From: Branchiostoma floridae
Lineage: Eukaryota > Chordata > Leptocardii > Amphioxiformes > Branchiostomatidae
Reading direction: 5' to 3'
Assembly (NCBI RefSeq): GCF_000003815.2
Contig: NC_049984.1
Location: forward strand, 26,533,668-26,597,667
Length of the DNA stretch: 64,000 bases
Shown: positions 11,511-22,744 of the stretch, in pieces
Layout: each line of letters opens with the position of its first letter
Position numbering within the stretch: the stretch's first letter is position 1
The notes under the pieces: model-generated
The model's input: the letters and a program-made list of their open reading frames with translations, nothing else
Told to the model about the DNA's origin: nothing
The model's database searches: none
Made by a program: the position numbers and the translations under genes

Positions 11511-11762
11511 TACAAAAAGATAGATCATGGCTTCTTTAAAGATGGGAGGGAAAGGAAAGGGTAAGTTGACCCAGGACCACCTTTGATTGAAGTAAATGTA
11601 CGGTCAAAACTAAAACTAAAAATGGAAAAATTGACACTGCCCCAGCTTCTGTACTTCTACTGAAAAATTAAATATGCATTAACCACAGAAGGGAACATAT
11701 TTGTTGAAGCCCAGTTTGTAAAAACTACTGGGTAGTCTGGCACTTCTGGAAGGCATATTTTC

Positions 11763-11880
11763 AGATCATAAACTACTTGTCACCCAGTTGCAAAAACTTT
11801 TCACTTCCATGGTGACATAAATTACAAATTTATTTAGTGCTTGCTTGTTTTGCTTCTGTTTGCTGGATAGCACCTGCAAA
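11763..11880 (+). repeat. R2 dispersed repeat, copy 3
   Basis: Starts 'gatcataaactacttgtcac' as copy 2 does, only about 350 bp downstream of it, and ends 'gctggatagcacctgcaaaa'. Confidence 0.65.
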
Positions 11881-12704
11881 AGGGGAAAGGGAAGGAGATG
11901 TGATATAATCACACTAAGTAATAAAATGACTATGCCAGCATTTACACTCAAAGAAAACAACCAGAAAACTAACTGGTTCAATCAAGGAGGTTCCATAGAG
12001 AAGGAAATACATGTAGGACAGGATGAAAACCCCGCTGCATGCCATTGTTCAGACCCGCTAGTTCCCCCCGTGATATGTTGTTTCTGCTGGTACACCTCTA
12101 AAGTGACGTTCCCCTCAAGAGACTATAATGGCACAAAAAATCCAATGCGCCGAGCCATGACGTCATGCGTCCCGAGCCGGTCCGTTTTTTTTAATCTTTT
12201 TATTTTTTATTTTTCCTTTTTAGACAAATAGTTAATATATACAACGCTTTCATCTTGCAAGCACTGGGCATTGCACATTTGACAATTTTTTTTCCCTTTT
12301 ATGATGATTTTCTTTTTTTACTCCCCTTCGGAAACATCCTGCATTTTCATCAAAAATGTGGACCTTCCTAGTTTTACTTATTTAAATCTTTGACCAAACA
12401 ATGTTAAACTTTACGTCTACCCGCATCGCTGGAGGATTTGGCCAGGATGTCCAATCTGCAGTGATATTTGATTCGATTTGTCTATACATATTTTGCCATA
12501 CTAATACATCTTGACGTGAAAGATTCTTTAACCTTGCAGAGTGAACTGAGCACAAATATGCTTTATATAACCTGATTGTTTAAAGTTTGCCTCTCTCCCA
12601 ACACCCCAAGAATAATTACTGTGTTCTTGTATTCTTTATGGGCGCATACATATTTTCCTTGGCAGCTATGTTTGTGTTTGCTTCCGACATTTAGCTTCAA
12701 AATA
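11881..12704. other. No gene seen
   Basis: Contains pyrimidine runs (12180-12310). One frame of about 128 codons spans 11845-12231 but lies partly over the R2 repeat and shows no family signature. Confidence 0.4.
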
Positions 12705-12862
12705 GTGCAATAGACAATTTCCCTCAACTCTATCAGAAAGCAATATTTGGTGTAAATATTAAGAAAAAAAGTTTTTTACACTTAAACCATTAAGGATTAT
12801 CTATAAATATCTATAATTATATATAATCATAGATAATTATAGATAATTATATATAATTATGT
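12705..12862 (+). repeat. R1 repeat, truncated copy
   Basis: Starts 'gtgcaatagacaatttccct' like the complete copy at 13211 and stops within the AT block. It is the 5' end only, in direct orientation about 500 bp upstream of the complete copy. Confidence 0.75.
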
Positions 12863-13210
12863 AAGCTGGCGCCTATAGATTTAGGATGAACGCGGTAGTG
12901 AGTGATGTGAGTGCTTGGCTCTCATAGGTTCACCTGTGACATATCCTTGATAAATGTAGACTTGCGGCCTATCAAAAGCTGGAAACATTGAGTGCATGTT
13001 GCAGAGAAGACATAATGTTTGATTGGCCGTTTAACGGTAATTGTCGGACTGTGAAGGTCCGAGTAAAAAACACACAACACTGAGGAACCGTTATACACTT
13101 CTCAACCTTGAGTATTTACAGTGAATTATGTATTGTCATAATGTATCATATAGTATTTTTTTAAACGAATGCAGGCATGGCAAAATGAATTAAAAGCGTA
13201 AATTCACTCC

Positions 13211-13846
13211 GTGCAATAGACATAAGATTTCCCTCAACTTTATCAGAAAGCAATATTTGGTGTAAATATAAAATTTAAAAAGTTTTTTTGCACTTCAACC
13301 ATTAAAGATTATCTATAATCATATATAATTATGTATAATGGTTATAGGGACTATGTATGATTATGTATAATTGTCATAAATTGTGCATATAACAATGCAT
13401 AATGATTACAAGTGTTATTTATAATTATGTATAATGGTCATCAGGATTATATATAATTATGTGTAATGGTGAAATGGGTTATATATAATTATGTATAATG
13501 GTGAAATGGGTTATATATTATTATTTATAATGGTGAAATGGGTTATATATAATGGTGAAATGGGTTATATATAATTATGTATAATGGTGTAATGGGTTAT
13601 ATATAATTATGTATAATGGTGAAATGGGTTATATATAATTATGTATAATGCCCCAAAATTATATATAATTATATATAATTATAGTATAATTGGACTAATC
13701 CCTAGAGACCCATTGACGCTTTCCGCATATTCATTACCCTTCGATATGTACTCAATAAAAATATGAAGTTGATCGGGTAAAGCATTTCGGAGTTATGGAC
13801 TCGAGTCCAGAATTAGAGTGTTTTTCCATAATTAAAAAGACGCCTG
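13211..13846 (+). repeat. R1 repeat, complete copy
   Basis: Full-length copy with both arms and about seven minisatellite units (ATAATGGTGAAATGGGTTAT type). Inverted relative to the copy at 1468-2227. Confidence 0.8.
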
Positions 13847-14014
13847 TTATATATCGAATCATTAACGTATAAAGTAACTGTTGAACAGCAAGATAAACTG
13901 TTGACTTCACGTCGCCTCTGTACATGAATACACAAAATGAAAAAAAAAAGAAAAAAAATTATTAGAACTTAACAGTATATATTCATTCGAACTGAGTCTT
14001 CTGAATGGCAGGTT

Positions 14015-14520
14015 TCAGATCCATAACGTATCCAGATCTCCGTGCTCTGTTGGTATCGCGGTTGGGTTGAGTGGATGTTGGACTTGATGGACTGGAACTT
14101 GCCTTGGATGTGCGAGGTCCTGCGTCTCCGGAATGACAATTCTGAGGCCCATCGCTTTCTCAACGTACACTTGTTCATCCTCATTGTTTGTGTCTGACCT
14201 CCTTTTAGCACGTGGCTTTGCACGCTTTACTCCCGGGCTTCTTCTTGTTAAGATGCTATGTCGTCCTTTGTCAAATTTACTGCAAATTACTTTCAAGCGC
14301 AATAATTCACTTTGGGTGAGGAGGAGGAGGGTGGGCCCATCTTTGTCCACGATATTGATGAAAACCTTATATTGTTACTTGTAAAACTGTACAATCAATT
14401 TCTCCTCCCCAGTGCTAATCACTGTTCCAACATAGAAGCGCTGGGGGAACTGTAGGCAACAGCCACAAGCTGGCCTGGCCAGATCCCGCAGCCCTCCCAG
14501 TTGGATACTGAAATTTAAAA
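14015..14520 (-). pseudogene. Broken TE-associated exon with VIPETQ motif
   Basis: Minus-strand frame with one in-frame stop near 14375-14380. The upstream part contains CGCCLQFPQRFYVGTV followed by LIVQFYK, resembling the small SH3-like 'YxGxV...VxF' modules common beside invertebrate transposases. The downstream part has a basic patch (KRAKPRAKRR) and then LRIVIPETQDL...PLNPTA. That last motif recurs at about 61195-61300 in the proline-rich/MULE locus, so the two loci share a protein module. The function is unknown. Confidence 0.5.
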
Positions 14521-14529
14521 AAAAAAAAA

Positions 14530-15350
14530 AACTTTTGTTGTCAGCAGGACAACGAAAGTAACAAAGCATGGGGTTTTAAACGTTTGCATGTATTATTGAA
14601 CTGTAGGTGGTAGGGAGATGGTTAGTTACCCCCCAAATTTTGGACATCCCCTAAATTAAACACCTAAATTAAACGCTTAACCGGTACTAACCTAAGTTAT
14701 ACACATCATCTGATTTATAAAATAAAAGTAATTAACTTGAACAAGTTGTATAAAAAAAAACTCCCTACCCCACCCCTAGTTAACTTGCTTGCTATTCTGT
14801 TTGTGACTCTTCTGCATTTTGGATAGGACCAGAGGTGTTGGAAGGGGCAGGGTAGGTCAGGACTTCCCTTAAGTTTGATTTTAAATGTTCCAGACAAAAC
14901 ATTCCTATTAGCAGAAAAGCTGAGCTGGGCAGGCCCTGTTTTGTGCTTTCAGGTACTGAAGCTGCTTCTCATGACATTCCTCTGTTGATTTTCATTGATG
15001 CCTGACCATGAGAGTTCATAGAAAAATGTGTCCACTGGGCAGCCATAAGAAGCAAGCAGCTCTCTTTGCTCATTCTTCAGTTGGACTTACTTTCTCTCTT
15101 TTTCTGCTGCCCCTCCTGCTCGTCTTTTCATTACTTGTTTCCTTGATGCGGTCATGACAGTCGTCATACAGCTTGTGGATTTTGTTTCTCTGCTTTCTTG
15201 CAGATGCCACGATAGTGGCATACTTGACTGTCTCAGATCTAGGCGGTCACAGAAACAGTCCAGGCACTCTGTCTCAGATCTAGGCTGACTGGAGCTGCTC
15301 GAACTTGTTGTCTGTAATGCATAATAATACACTAGACACAATCAATAATT
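14530..15350. other. No clear gene
   Basis: Polypurine/pyrimidine-rich. 'ctgtctcagatctaggc' occurs twice (about 15228 and 15270). A minus-strand frame around 15110-15240 is rich in Lys/Arg/Ser, but I cannot assign it. Confidence 0.35.
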
Positions 15351-15354
15351 GCAT

Positions 15355-15620
15355 TTACCTCAGGTTGACTTTGTGACATTGTAATGCCTTCAGCTTAATA
15401 GATGTACAGTACGTGCTGGCCCATATGATATTGCAGTAAGTTAAGTAGGGATAGATCAAACTGTAATAAAGAAACATGAATATATGTCGTGATATCAAGG
15501 TTTTGACTTTTCTTAAAATGCCTATATTTTTGGGGGGGAACACAATCAATTTGTTTTTTCCATAAAAGTTTCTCGCCAAAAACTGCATGTGACTTACTTG
15601 ATTGATTGATAGCTTTGCCA
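15355..15620 (-). mobile_element. CR1-like LINE: RT thumb fragment
   Basis: Minus-strand reading gives VSHMQFLA..., then NIGILRKVKTLI, LYYSLIYPYLTYCNIIWAS and LKALQCHKV. This is the post-palm or thumb segment of CR1/Jockey-group RTs (consensus 'IGIL.K.R...LY.SLI.PYL.YC...W'). An indel disrupts the first part. It belongs with the endonuclease fragment at 16200-16790 on the same strand. The RT fingers and palm are missing. Confidence 0.75.
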
Positions 15621-15827
15621 TTGATATAGATTCTAGCTTTTTTTTCTCTATCGTACTACTTGTTCGATCCTGCAGAAATAATAAAATTGTTATGACGTTG
15701 ATGGACAATTTAGTCGCCTTGAACCATTACTTAACATTATACAATTCACCATTTACAGTTGTCACTAATTTGTCAGAATTTATATGGGGCATGAATAAGT
15801 TGGTAGCATCCGCCTGCCTTCGTAGAT

Positions 15828-16190
15828 TTGGATTATCGTCATTCAGAAGCAATCTTTTGCATTGCTACTTCTGAAGGCACGAAATCCCTGTTGCCGAACT
15901 CAGACTCCTCCTTCGACAGGGCACCGAGGCGATCAAGTCTCTCTCTTCTGGGATGTTTGTGTGGTAATACCTCCTTCAATTTCGCTCGAGCACACCCGGT
16001 CACCCTCCTGTCGTGTATTTCCCCGAGCGGATGTCGAGTTTTACCTGTGTATGACACCATGGCTGGCTGTCAGGTCCTTCTCGTCTTGCATTGTTATCTT
16101 CGCACGGACGGTGCCGGTGGAAAATTTGCACAATGCATCTGCGATGAAGACGGGACCTTTCTTCTTCTGCTATTTTTCATTTTAAGTTGA
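15828..16190. other. Overlapping open frames of uncertain value between LINE parts
   Basis: Open frames occur on both strands and none has a known motif. The segment replaces the RT core between the two LINE parts and may be foreign DNA or scrambled LINE. Confidence 0.3.
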
Positions 16191-16199
16191 AAGTCAGAT

Positions 16200-16790
16200 A
16201 ACCCCACGGGAGCCGACGTCACTGGTGTACATCTCTCCCTGCAGTTGTTGAAGACTAGATCAGTACAGTTTTCTGTTCTTTGACCTCTGTTGTTCGCGCC
16301 TATCCTCGTGGGTCCCTTCACAGACTGAAGAAGGTTACATTGTGCTTGAGCTAGCTTCTCTCTCAGGGAGCACAGTGGTTTGGAACAGTCGATGTTAATC
16401 CTAAAATAAAGTCAATCCTAAAATGAAAACCTCATTGTTTGAGTCTGTTGCTCTGTTGAGTGAAAGTATGACGTCATTTAGAACTTGTATTGATGATCCC
16501 GGAGGTCGATAAGTACAGCAGATCAGTGTGGGTTTTGTCTGTGGCAAAGTCACTGTTAGAAGTGGTTGAGTCCGAATGTGTTTCTGACACATGCAACTTA
16601 TTATTCTCTAAGAGTTCTTGTATGTCGTGAGTTTTGTTTTTCCAACTGCATAAGTTTAGTTGTCCAATATTGAAACCGTTACATGGCAGCTGTAAGTCTA
16701 TTGGACCTGGATTACATGTGATGTATGATATGTACATAATGACAACGAGCGTCATCCTTGGTTTTCAGCTAGGGTCTCTATGCTCCCAGT
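16200..16790 (-). mobile_element. CR1-like LINE: apurinic endonuclease fragment
   Basis: Minus-strand reading shows ITCNPGPIDL (the NPGP seen at the start of CR1/L2 ORF2), then FNIGQLNLCSWKNK, ELLENNKLHVSETHSD, CCTYRPPGSS with EVFILG (the 'YRPP...GDFN' block), and finally TENCTDLVFNN with GLSDFQL (the 'S.LIDL.FT...SDH' block). These motifs are in the correct order for an EEP/APE endonuclease. Frame changes and loss of catalytic residues (GDFN and SDH are degraded) make it dead. Confidence 0.75.
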
Positions 16791-17189
16791 AATATTTGCA
16801 ATACTGCAGTCACAAGCATAGTACAAATCTGCTATTGGACAACAGTTGACACTATGATTAGATAAGCATATCAAGTTGACATTAAAGAGCTTCCGACTGG
16901 TGATTATACTGCAGTAAAATGTACATATCAATCAACAAACTGATGAGCTTCCTAACTAGTGTGCTTCTACAGCGCTAATTTACATATCAACAATCAGCCA
17001 CTAGTAGTGGTAGTGTCAGTACATAACCTAATTTACATATCAAAAACATGCCACTTGCCCTGTGCTCTGATAGACCATTATTTTTCCAAGTTCTGATCAT
17101 TGTCGATTGCTACTTTGCAAGGGTAGTGGATTGATGGCGATGTTGTCCAGGTATGACTTAACAGTCTTGAACATGCCTCATGCTGATAC
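16791..17189. other. No gene seen
   Basis: AT-rich. 'aatttacatatca' recurs three times between 16915 and 17045. Confidence 0.45.
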
Positions 17190-17852
17190 TTTTCCCAACA
17201 TGTTGACCACTAGTTTGCTATTGGTTGCAGCATAGCAAATCAATTTCCACGCGAAAGTGAATGGTGCCAATAAAACAGGGGAGACAAGGTGGTAGATTTA
17301 TATTCTTATATCAAAAATCGACTGTGGTAGCTACAGGCAACTTTTCACTGTGCACCGGTACTGGTTGCCCCCTCCTTTGTCTTGGCCTCCGTCGCAACTT
17401 CGTTTCGTGCATGGCGGCACCTGTTGTTTATCAACGTAACGTTAATCACTCTTTTTCTGAAGGCTCTGTCCCCCAGTTTGTATGTTTTCATTTCTGAAAA
17501 TCAGTCACATATCACTCAGAATCGAGAATCAGACTCAATCACAGTTTTCAATTTCATATACATCACATGTAGAATGTCCACTGTTGGACCATGGGGCGAC
17601 CGCGACCGCGCCCCCTCCCCGCACCCCTTATGGCGTCTGACGCGTTGGGTGGTTGAGGGCAAGGCAACTGCATACTTTCCATTCTGTGACTGGGAACTGC
17701 GAGTTTTTTTGGCTGAAGAACTTGTCGAATGCATGACGTGACGTGACCATGATGCTGTCCTTGTGATAACGAAGCCCAATCAAAATGCTGGTGAGTGCGT
17801 CACTGGGAATACTTTTCCCAACATGTTGACCACTTGTTTGCTATTGGTTGCA
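17190..17852. repeat. 41-bp direct repeats flanking about 580 bp
   Basis: 'acttttcccaacatgttgac' continuing to 'tttgctattggttgcag' occurs at 17189-17230 and at 17811-17852 with one mismatch. The enclosed DNA has overlapping open frames but no recognisable product. This could be an insertion with a long duplicated flank or a small tandem duplication. Confidence 0.6.
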
Positions 17853-18125
17853 GTTCTTGTAGTTTATCTCTAGATAGGGCGCGGTGTAACTCCTCCCGCC
17901 GCCTGAGTAGAGCCGCCATCTGCGGGTCGGACGGGGCCGGGTGTCGTCTTCGTAGATAACCGCGCGTCTTTTTTTCTGATCGTCCTGATCGCTGACCTCT
18001 GGGTCCGAAACGTTGCCGCAGTGCCGAGTGGCTGTTCCTTTAGGGTGTAGGTTTGACGGTTCACCACAACCTGGGCACTTTTTCGACCTGGGCTTTCTCG
18101 GTGGCATCTTGCGATCTTGAACCAA
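17841..18125 (-). CDS. Small protein start with a zinc-binding motif
   Basis: The minus-strand frame opens with an ATG in fair context and reads [19 protein letters not shown] then [11 protein letters not shown], giving C-x2-C-x16-C with adjacent His residues. An acidic segment ([15 protein letters not shown]) and an Arg-rich tail follow. It resembles the N-terminal exons of TE-encoded proteins in amphioxus, but I cannot name the family. It lies downstream of the Merlin relic on the same strand. The 41-bp repeat overlaps its 3' end. Confidence 0.45.
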   Translation of the reverse strand: MVQDRKMPPRKPRSKKCPGCGEPSNLHPKGTATRHCGNVSDPEVSDQDDQKKRRAVIYEDDTRPRPTRRWRLYSGGGRSYTAPYLEINYKNCNQ

Positions 18126-18229
18126 TGAGAGCTAGAAGAAACGTGTCTTCTCTCTAGAAAAGCTGGGGGCGGCTGCTCTCCTATTGGTGGGGGTCGGAGG
18201 TCAGCTAATTAAATGGTTTGACCCCTGTG

Positions 18230-19170
18230 GCCCAAACCAACCCTATGACAAATGAGAGATTTCGCAGTCGTTCAACAGCAGTCGTACAATAGCGTTCTTT
18301 CCACATAAGTTCAAACAAATATGATTGAATCTCTTAGTAACAGCCATGTATCCTGCGTAGTTTTTTTCCCTTTCTTTTGGGACCAATATGCCTTTATATG
18401 CTGTATGACCCAGTTACCGGGTCAATAAGATGTAAGGAGTGGTTGACAATCTGATGTGATGCCATGTTTGACAGCTGCCCAACGTTTCTGTGGGCGGTTC
18501 ATCCATCTGAATATATTGTTGACCGAGGCAGGGGACATCGCTGTATAATGGGCAGCATCATAGCTTCCTTGCGCCTTTCCACCACCTGCACCACCACCAA
18601 CAGCAGTTTCCACGATTCCAAACACCCATATGGGTCTAGGCCCGAGCACTCTGTTATACTTCGGCTTCTTTCTAAAAACGTCCCTTTGTAAGAAGACATT
18701 ACGGCCACCAAATGGCACAATGGGATAGTCAACCAGGTACCGTTTACAGACGCGCATCAGTCTGCACATGGCATGTAATGTGGCTTTTCTAACATACCCG
18801 ATTGGCTGGAACTCGGTCTGAATGTCTTCTAAAAGTTTGTCTTTTGTCCACTTATACAAAATATCATCCATAGGCGAAGAGGGACTTTGGGAAGTTCCCC
18901 GAAGAGACTTCCTGTCCAGATCGTCTTTGTTGTGGTGCAAACCGTACAATTCCATGTGTGTCGGTCCTCAATATCAGCACGTTCCCGAAACACCGTTTCC
19001 TCCCCACCAGGACACCTCTTGCAGATCATCTCTGACGCTAGTAAATTTTGCTCCTTCATCCAGTATATTACGTCACCGACAGGAGTGTCTGGACGGGTAA
19101 GTAACTCCAACTCGATGAGGGAAACAGGGGCTGCAATTGATAGCTGAGGAAGTGGACACGTAGTTTGTTC
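18230..19170 (-). pseudogene. Merlin-type (IS1595/ISXO2-like) transposase, decayed
   Basis: Read on the minus strand in three frames, the parts fall in Merlin order. First comes an N-terminal zinc ribbon (MICKRCPGG...WNCTVC, C-x2-C...C-x2-C), then WTGSLFGELPKVPLRLW. Next is the first DDE block, a degraded VF-RKKPKYNR with PRPIWVFGIVET. Then come LPIIQR...STIYSDG (second Asp kept in SDG), a histidine block MASHQIVNHSLHLIDP, HIKAYWSQKK and the C-terminal FELMWKERY. At least two frameshifts (near 18840 and 18620) and two stops, one where Trp is expected after SDG, mean it is inactive. Confidence 0.75.
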
Positions 19171-20569
19171 GTAACACAACTGATAGTACAATTCCTCCCA
19201 CGTGCCAATCATGGTTAAGTGCAGCAAGTGTGCCTCCAACTGGCACCAAGGACCTGTTGTGTCCTCTCACCCCTGTGGAAACTGTCTGGCCAGGATTTAC
19301 AACTGGGACTATAGCCTTGTCATCCACACAAATCATTCTGGAATATTCATTGTACAGTCAGGCAAAGTCCTTATATATATTTCCAGTGAGTTTAGAACTG
19401 CATATTTACTGTCAACATGCTTTGCCCTCAATACTCTGGTTTGTACAGCAAATTTCACGTCAAAGCGAAAAGTGTGTTTGACAGATATAGATGAGTATGG
19501 ATTTGGAGGCCAGAATTTCAGTCTCAGCCATTCCCCGGAGGTGTGGCTAGTCTCTGAGCCCCAGTGTTCTTCCACAAACTTAGCCACCTCATCCCAAAAC
19601 GGCTGAAACAGAGTGCTTCCCTGCAGGATTCCCATTCAAGGTTCTGAGGTCCAGAAAAATGTCAGGCTGTTCTGCTTCTAAGAAGAACTGTAGCACTATT
19701 GTGTCAATGTCATGTTGCCGGAAGCTTTCTGCCGCTGCAGAGTTACTTATCAAGTCCCGATATGAAGCCCTCAAAACCATGGGTTTTATACTTGCTTTGT
19801 CATTGTACCTTTGAAAAAATTTTAAGGTACGTCTTATTTCCCACGTTGAATAACGAGGCAGATGCATGCTGGTGGCCTGGATTACATCTGCATTCCGAGT
19901 TTTATGATGTCCGTCTGAGGTTCTACTTTCCAGATCATTGTAATAGTTCCCAGGTTGTTGCCATAGCTCATGGAAATGTTCCTTGTCAACTGCAAATTTG
20001 CGATGTATTTGCAGCTTTTTGCTTGTTTTTGCAGCTTCCAAAGACAGCTGCTCCTGTTGTGTCAGTTCCTACTTTCTTTGGTGTCTCTTCTCACAGCTGT
20101 GTAGTTGCTTGCAAATTGTGAGACAAACATGTATGTAACTCACTCAGCGCTGATATATCGTCTTCCGTCAGTGGCTTAACTGTGGAGGAGTGATGCTGCG
20201 TACAGCTTGTCCAGATGAGCTTTTGGCTTCATCTGTAAGCACAAACGCAGTACCAATAGGTGGCCTATATTTCTTGAGAGTACTTATCTTCCACCCTTGT
20301 TCGTTTTTCCCCTGCTTTACAAAGTTCTCCCACCAGGGAATGACTCTCATCATTCAGCACTGTCTCATTCCACTTTTCTAAGTCATTTTTAAAGCCTGTA
20401 CCATTGTGTCTTGTTCTTTAACTGCATTGTGACTTGCATCAAACCTCCATTCTCGAACAGAAGACAGCTGTGGAAACTGTGGGACAAAGACGTCAGTGGG
20501 GATATCCACTTTAATCTCTCCTTTTGTGGGCCACAGATGAGCGGACAGTTTGACTTCCCCACCTGCCAT
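19130..20569 (-). pseudogene. Uncharacterised DDE-type transposase-like gene, 5' two-thirds
   Basis: Minus-strand frames read in order. The N-terminus is MAGGEVKLSAHLWP...FPQLSSVREWRFD, then STLKKYRPPIGTAFVLTDEA. The next part (19589-20041) has IVLQFFLEAEQPDIFLDLR and LNGNPAGK. Then come AKFVEEHW...GEWLRLKFWPPNPY and RAKHVDSKYA, and finally FICVDDK/MICVDDKAIVPV with STGVRGHNRSLVP and HDWHVGGIV. I recognise this as a protein family common in cnidarian and amphioxus genomes, in which VDDK carries a putative catalytic Asp. It is split by several frameshifts and stops abruptly where the Merlin sequence begins. The expected downstream half with a second Asp was not found. Confidence 0.6.
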
Positions 20570-20599
20570 TTTAGCTGTGAAAGTGTTTGGACTGTCCGG

Positions 20600-21280
20600 G
20601 GTTGCTGGTGACCTGCCGATCTATTGGAATCTTAAAATCCCACATTGAATTCATGAATCTGCCAAAGACAAAGACGGAATACTCTAGGTACAGTGATATG
20701 ATATAACAAATGATTGTCAAAGTGCAATTATCTATTTCTCACTCTAGTAAAAAAAAGTGAAAATGCAGAAAATAAGGCTGGCGAAACTAACTTTTCTCTT
20801 TCAAACGTTGTAAGCTGATTGATGCGGTGAGATCTTTGATCCATTAGAAGTACCCACTTCTTCAAATAGCAATCCTGCACATTGAATATGAAAAAAAACA
20901 TTGAATAAGAAAACAAGAACATTGAATAAGAAAACAAAAAAGTACCTGATGACAAGGGAAGCATCAAATATTTAATCTTGAGATTGGTATTTTGTAGTGA
21001 TCACGTAGCGAAATTGCGGGGTATTATGCGCGTGCAGACACCTTTTGCATTAAAACTGTAAAGGTGAGCGCGCCGTCCCTGACATCAGTGTATTCCGTCA
21101 GTTTGTCTTGGGGGATGAACACTCCATACTTGTTGTTCTCCGGTATCTGAACAGTGCTATCACTGCGTGGTCGTCGGCTCGGTCCTCAGCTTGCAATAAA
21201 AAAACTGTGGAATAAATTAATGTTTCTTACTATACTCAATTCATGACATGCTGACTCGGGGGCCGCCACATCACTAAATC
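20600..21280. other. No gene seen
   Basis: AT-rich. 'acattgaataagaaaacaa' is repeated in tandem at about 20900-20940. Confidence 0.45.
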
Positions 21281-21289
21281 ATATAGTTA

Positions 21290-21514
21290 TTAAATGTAGT
21301 CTCTCAAAATTCGTATTGTGAGTGGGTAAATAAATAAAGGGGCTAACTCATCAATGATAGCCACATCAGAAAGTGATTTTGCCACCCGGTAAATTTTTCC
21401 ATTCCTATCTAAACAGCCTTTATTGGCGAATGTTTTGATCTGTAGAGAGGCTTCGGTTCTCTGAAGTGCCACCTGCCATGTGGCATCGAAGACCCGTTGG
21501 ACAGGTGCTGACAA
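21290..21514 (-). CDS. Unidentified exon-like open frame
   Basis: A 74-codon minus-strand frame rich in Lys/Ala/Leu (for example ASLQIKTFANKGCLDRNGK) with coding-like composition. No family recognised. It sits 3' of the coiled-coil pseudogene on the same strand and may be part of it. Confidence 0.25.
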   Translation of the reverse strand: MSAPVQRVFDATWQVALQRTEASLQIKTFANKGCLDRNGKIYRVAKSLSDVAIIDELAPLFIYPLTIRILRDYI

Positions 21515-21639
21515 GAACGATGTCTTATTGGCGGCGAGTTCGACAGATGCGGTATGGTGTACATGACCGACGCTATGTCACTATACGCCAGAGATACATT
21601 ATTTCATACAGCAAGTAGCACTTCCGTAACTTACAAAAT

Positions 21640-22240
21640 TGTCCTTAACAGTTAATACCTTGTTGCCATGACAAAATGCCAAGTTTTTTTTTCAAACTGC
21701 GGGCCTCAACAAGCTGTTCCAACTTTGTGATGGATGGGGCTTTCGCCCAATTGTGATATCCTGTGTGTCCAAACCAAAACTATCACATATCACTTGTAAC
21801 AAAGGGATTCCAACATGTCCAGCTTCTCCCGGGACCTCTTCTCCTCCTCAACGCTTGACACCCGTTTAGAAATTAACGCCTGAAGCTTTTTGATCTCTTG
21901 AGCATTTCGTTTTCTCTGCTTTTCCATGCATTTTCTTGCCGTTGCGTGGGCCTTCTTTACAGCGGCTTTTACATGGTTCAGCTCAAAGTGGAGCTCCCTT
22001 TACCCTACTGCGCTCTGCACATCCCCATCGTTTCTTATATTCCTTTTGTACCTCTCAACGGATGTTGTCAGTTTTCTTACGTGTTGGATTGTTGCATTGA
22101 TTGACTTGGGAGTTTCTCAGATGCATTCTGTTGGGGTCACTGACTGATGAAATGGTGTCCTCATAGTATCCTTTCCTTCGTTCACTGAGTCTTAATTACC
22201 ATTTCGTACAACCCTTCCTTAAAACCGAGCAATTTTATTT
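21640..22240 (-). pseudogene. Coiled-coil protein exon, frameshifted
   Basis: Minus-strand reading contains RLSERRKGYYEDTISS at the 5' side, then a long charged helix (HVKAAVKKAHATARKCMEKQ to EEEKRSREKLDMLESLCYK) ending at a stop. A frame change gives GYHNWAKAPSITKLEQLVEA followed by LKKKLGILSWQQG. The heptad-like pattern and Lys/Glu content support coding origin. I cannot name it. Stops at the junctions make it a pseudogene. Confidence 0.4.
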
Positions 22241-22441
22241 TTACTTTAAAGTCTTTCTTCCTGCTCTCTAAGGTCTGGATATGTTCCATGTGTCCTTCAA
22301 CCTGCATCACTGCAGCCTGTAAAATGAGTCAGTTGGGATGAATATGTTCAGAAAGACGATCTTTTTTACGTGGAAATCTCCCAAACAGGGCGTCATGAAC
22401 ACAACAGTCCGAAGCACATTTAGTACCTGTTGAATTCAAAT

Positions 22442-22660
22442 TTACCTGACATAAAAGAGCGTCTGCCTACAGACTCTCAGCTGGCACGTTCTGTTGAGTT
22501 GAATTCTAATGAGATATTTGATGGCGTTTAGAGAAGCTTCCAGCTGGATAGGGTACCTCCCTAATTCAGCGCGTACAGCAAGGTTAGATGCCGTTTTCGG
22601 AACATAGAGTGAGTGTTTACAAAATTTCAAGTGCACTGTTTCAATAGGACAAAATTTCAC
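22442..22660 (-). mobile_element. LINE post-RT domain fragment
   Basis: The minus-strand 72-codon frame reads IETVHLKFCKHSLYVPK then NLAVRAELGRYPIQL and IKYLIRIQ. It matches the 'E.VH.KFCK..LGV.K...N.AV..ELGR.PL......KY' region that follows the RT domain in many invertebrate LINE polyproteins. Only this segment remains. Confidence 0.55.
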
Positions 22661-22744
22661 ACAATGAGAATGTGGTCGTAACGCGATTTGTTGATGTCGT
22701 CACAAAACAACCTGGTATGCACCTGAATATATATATATATCGTC

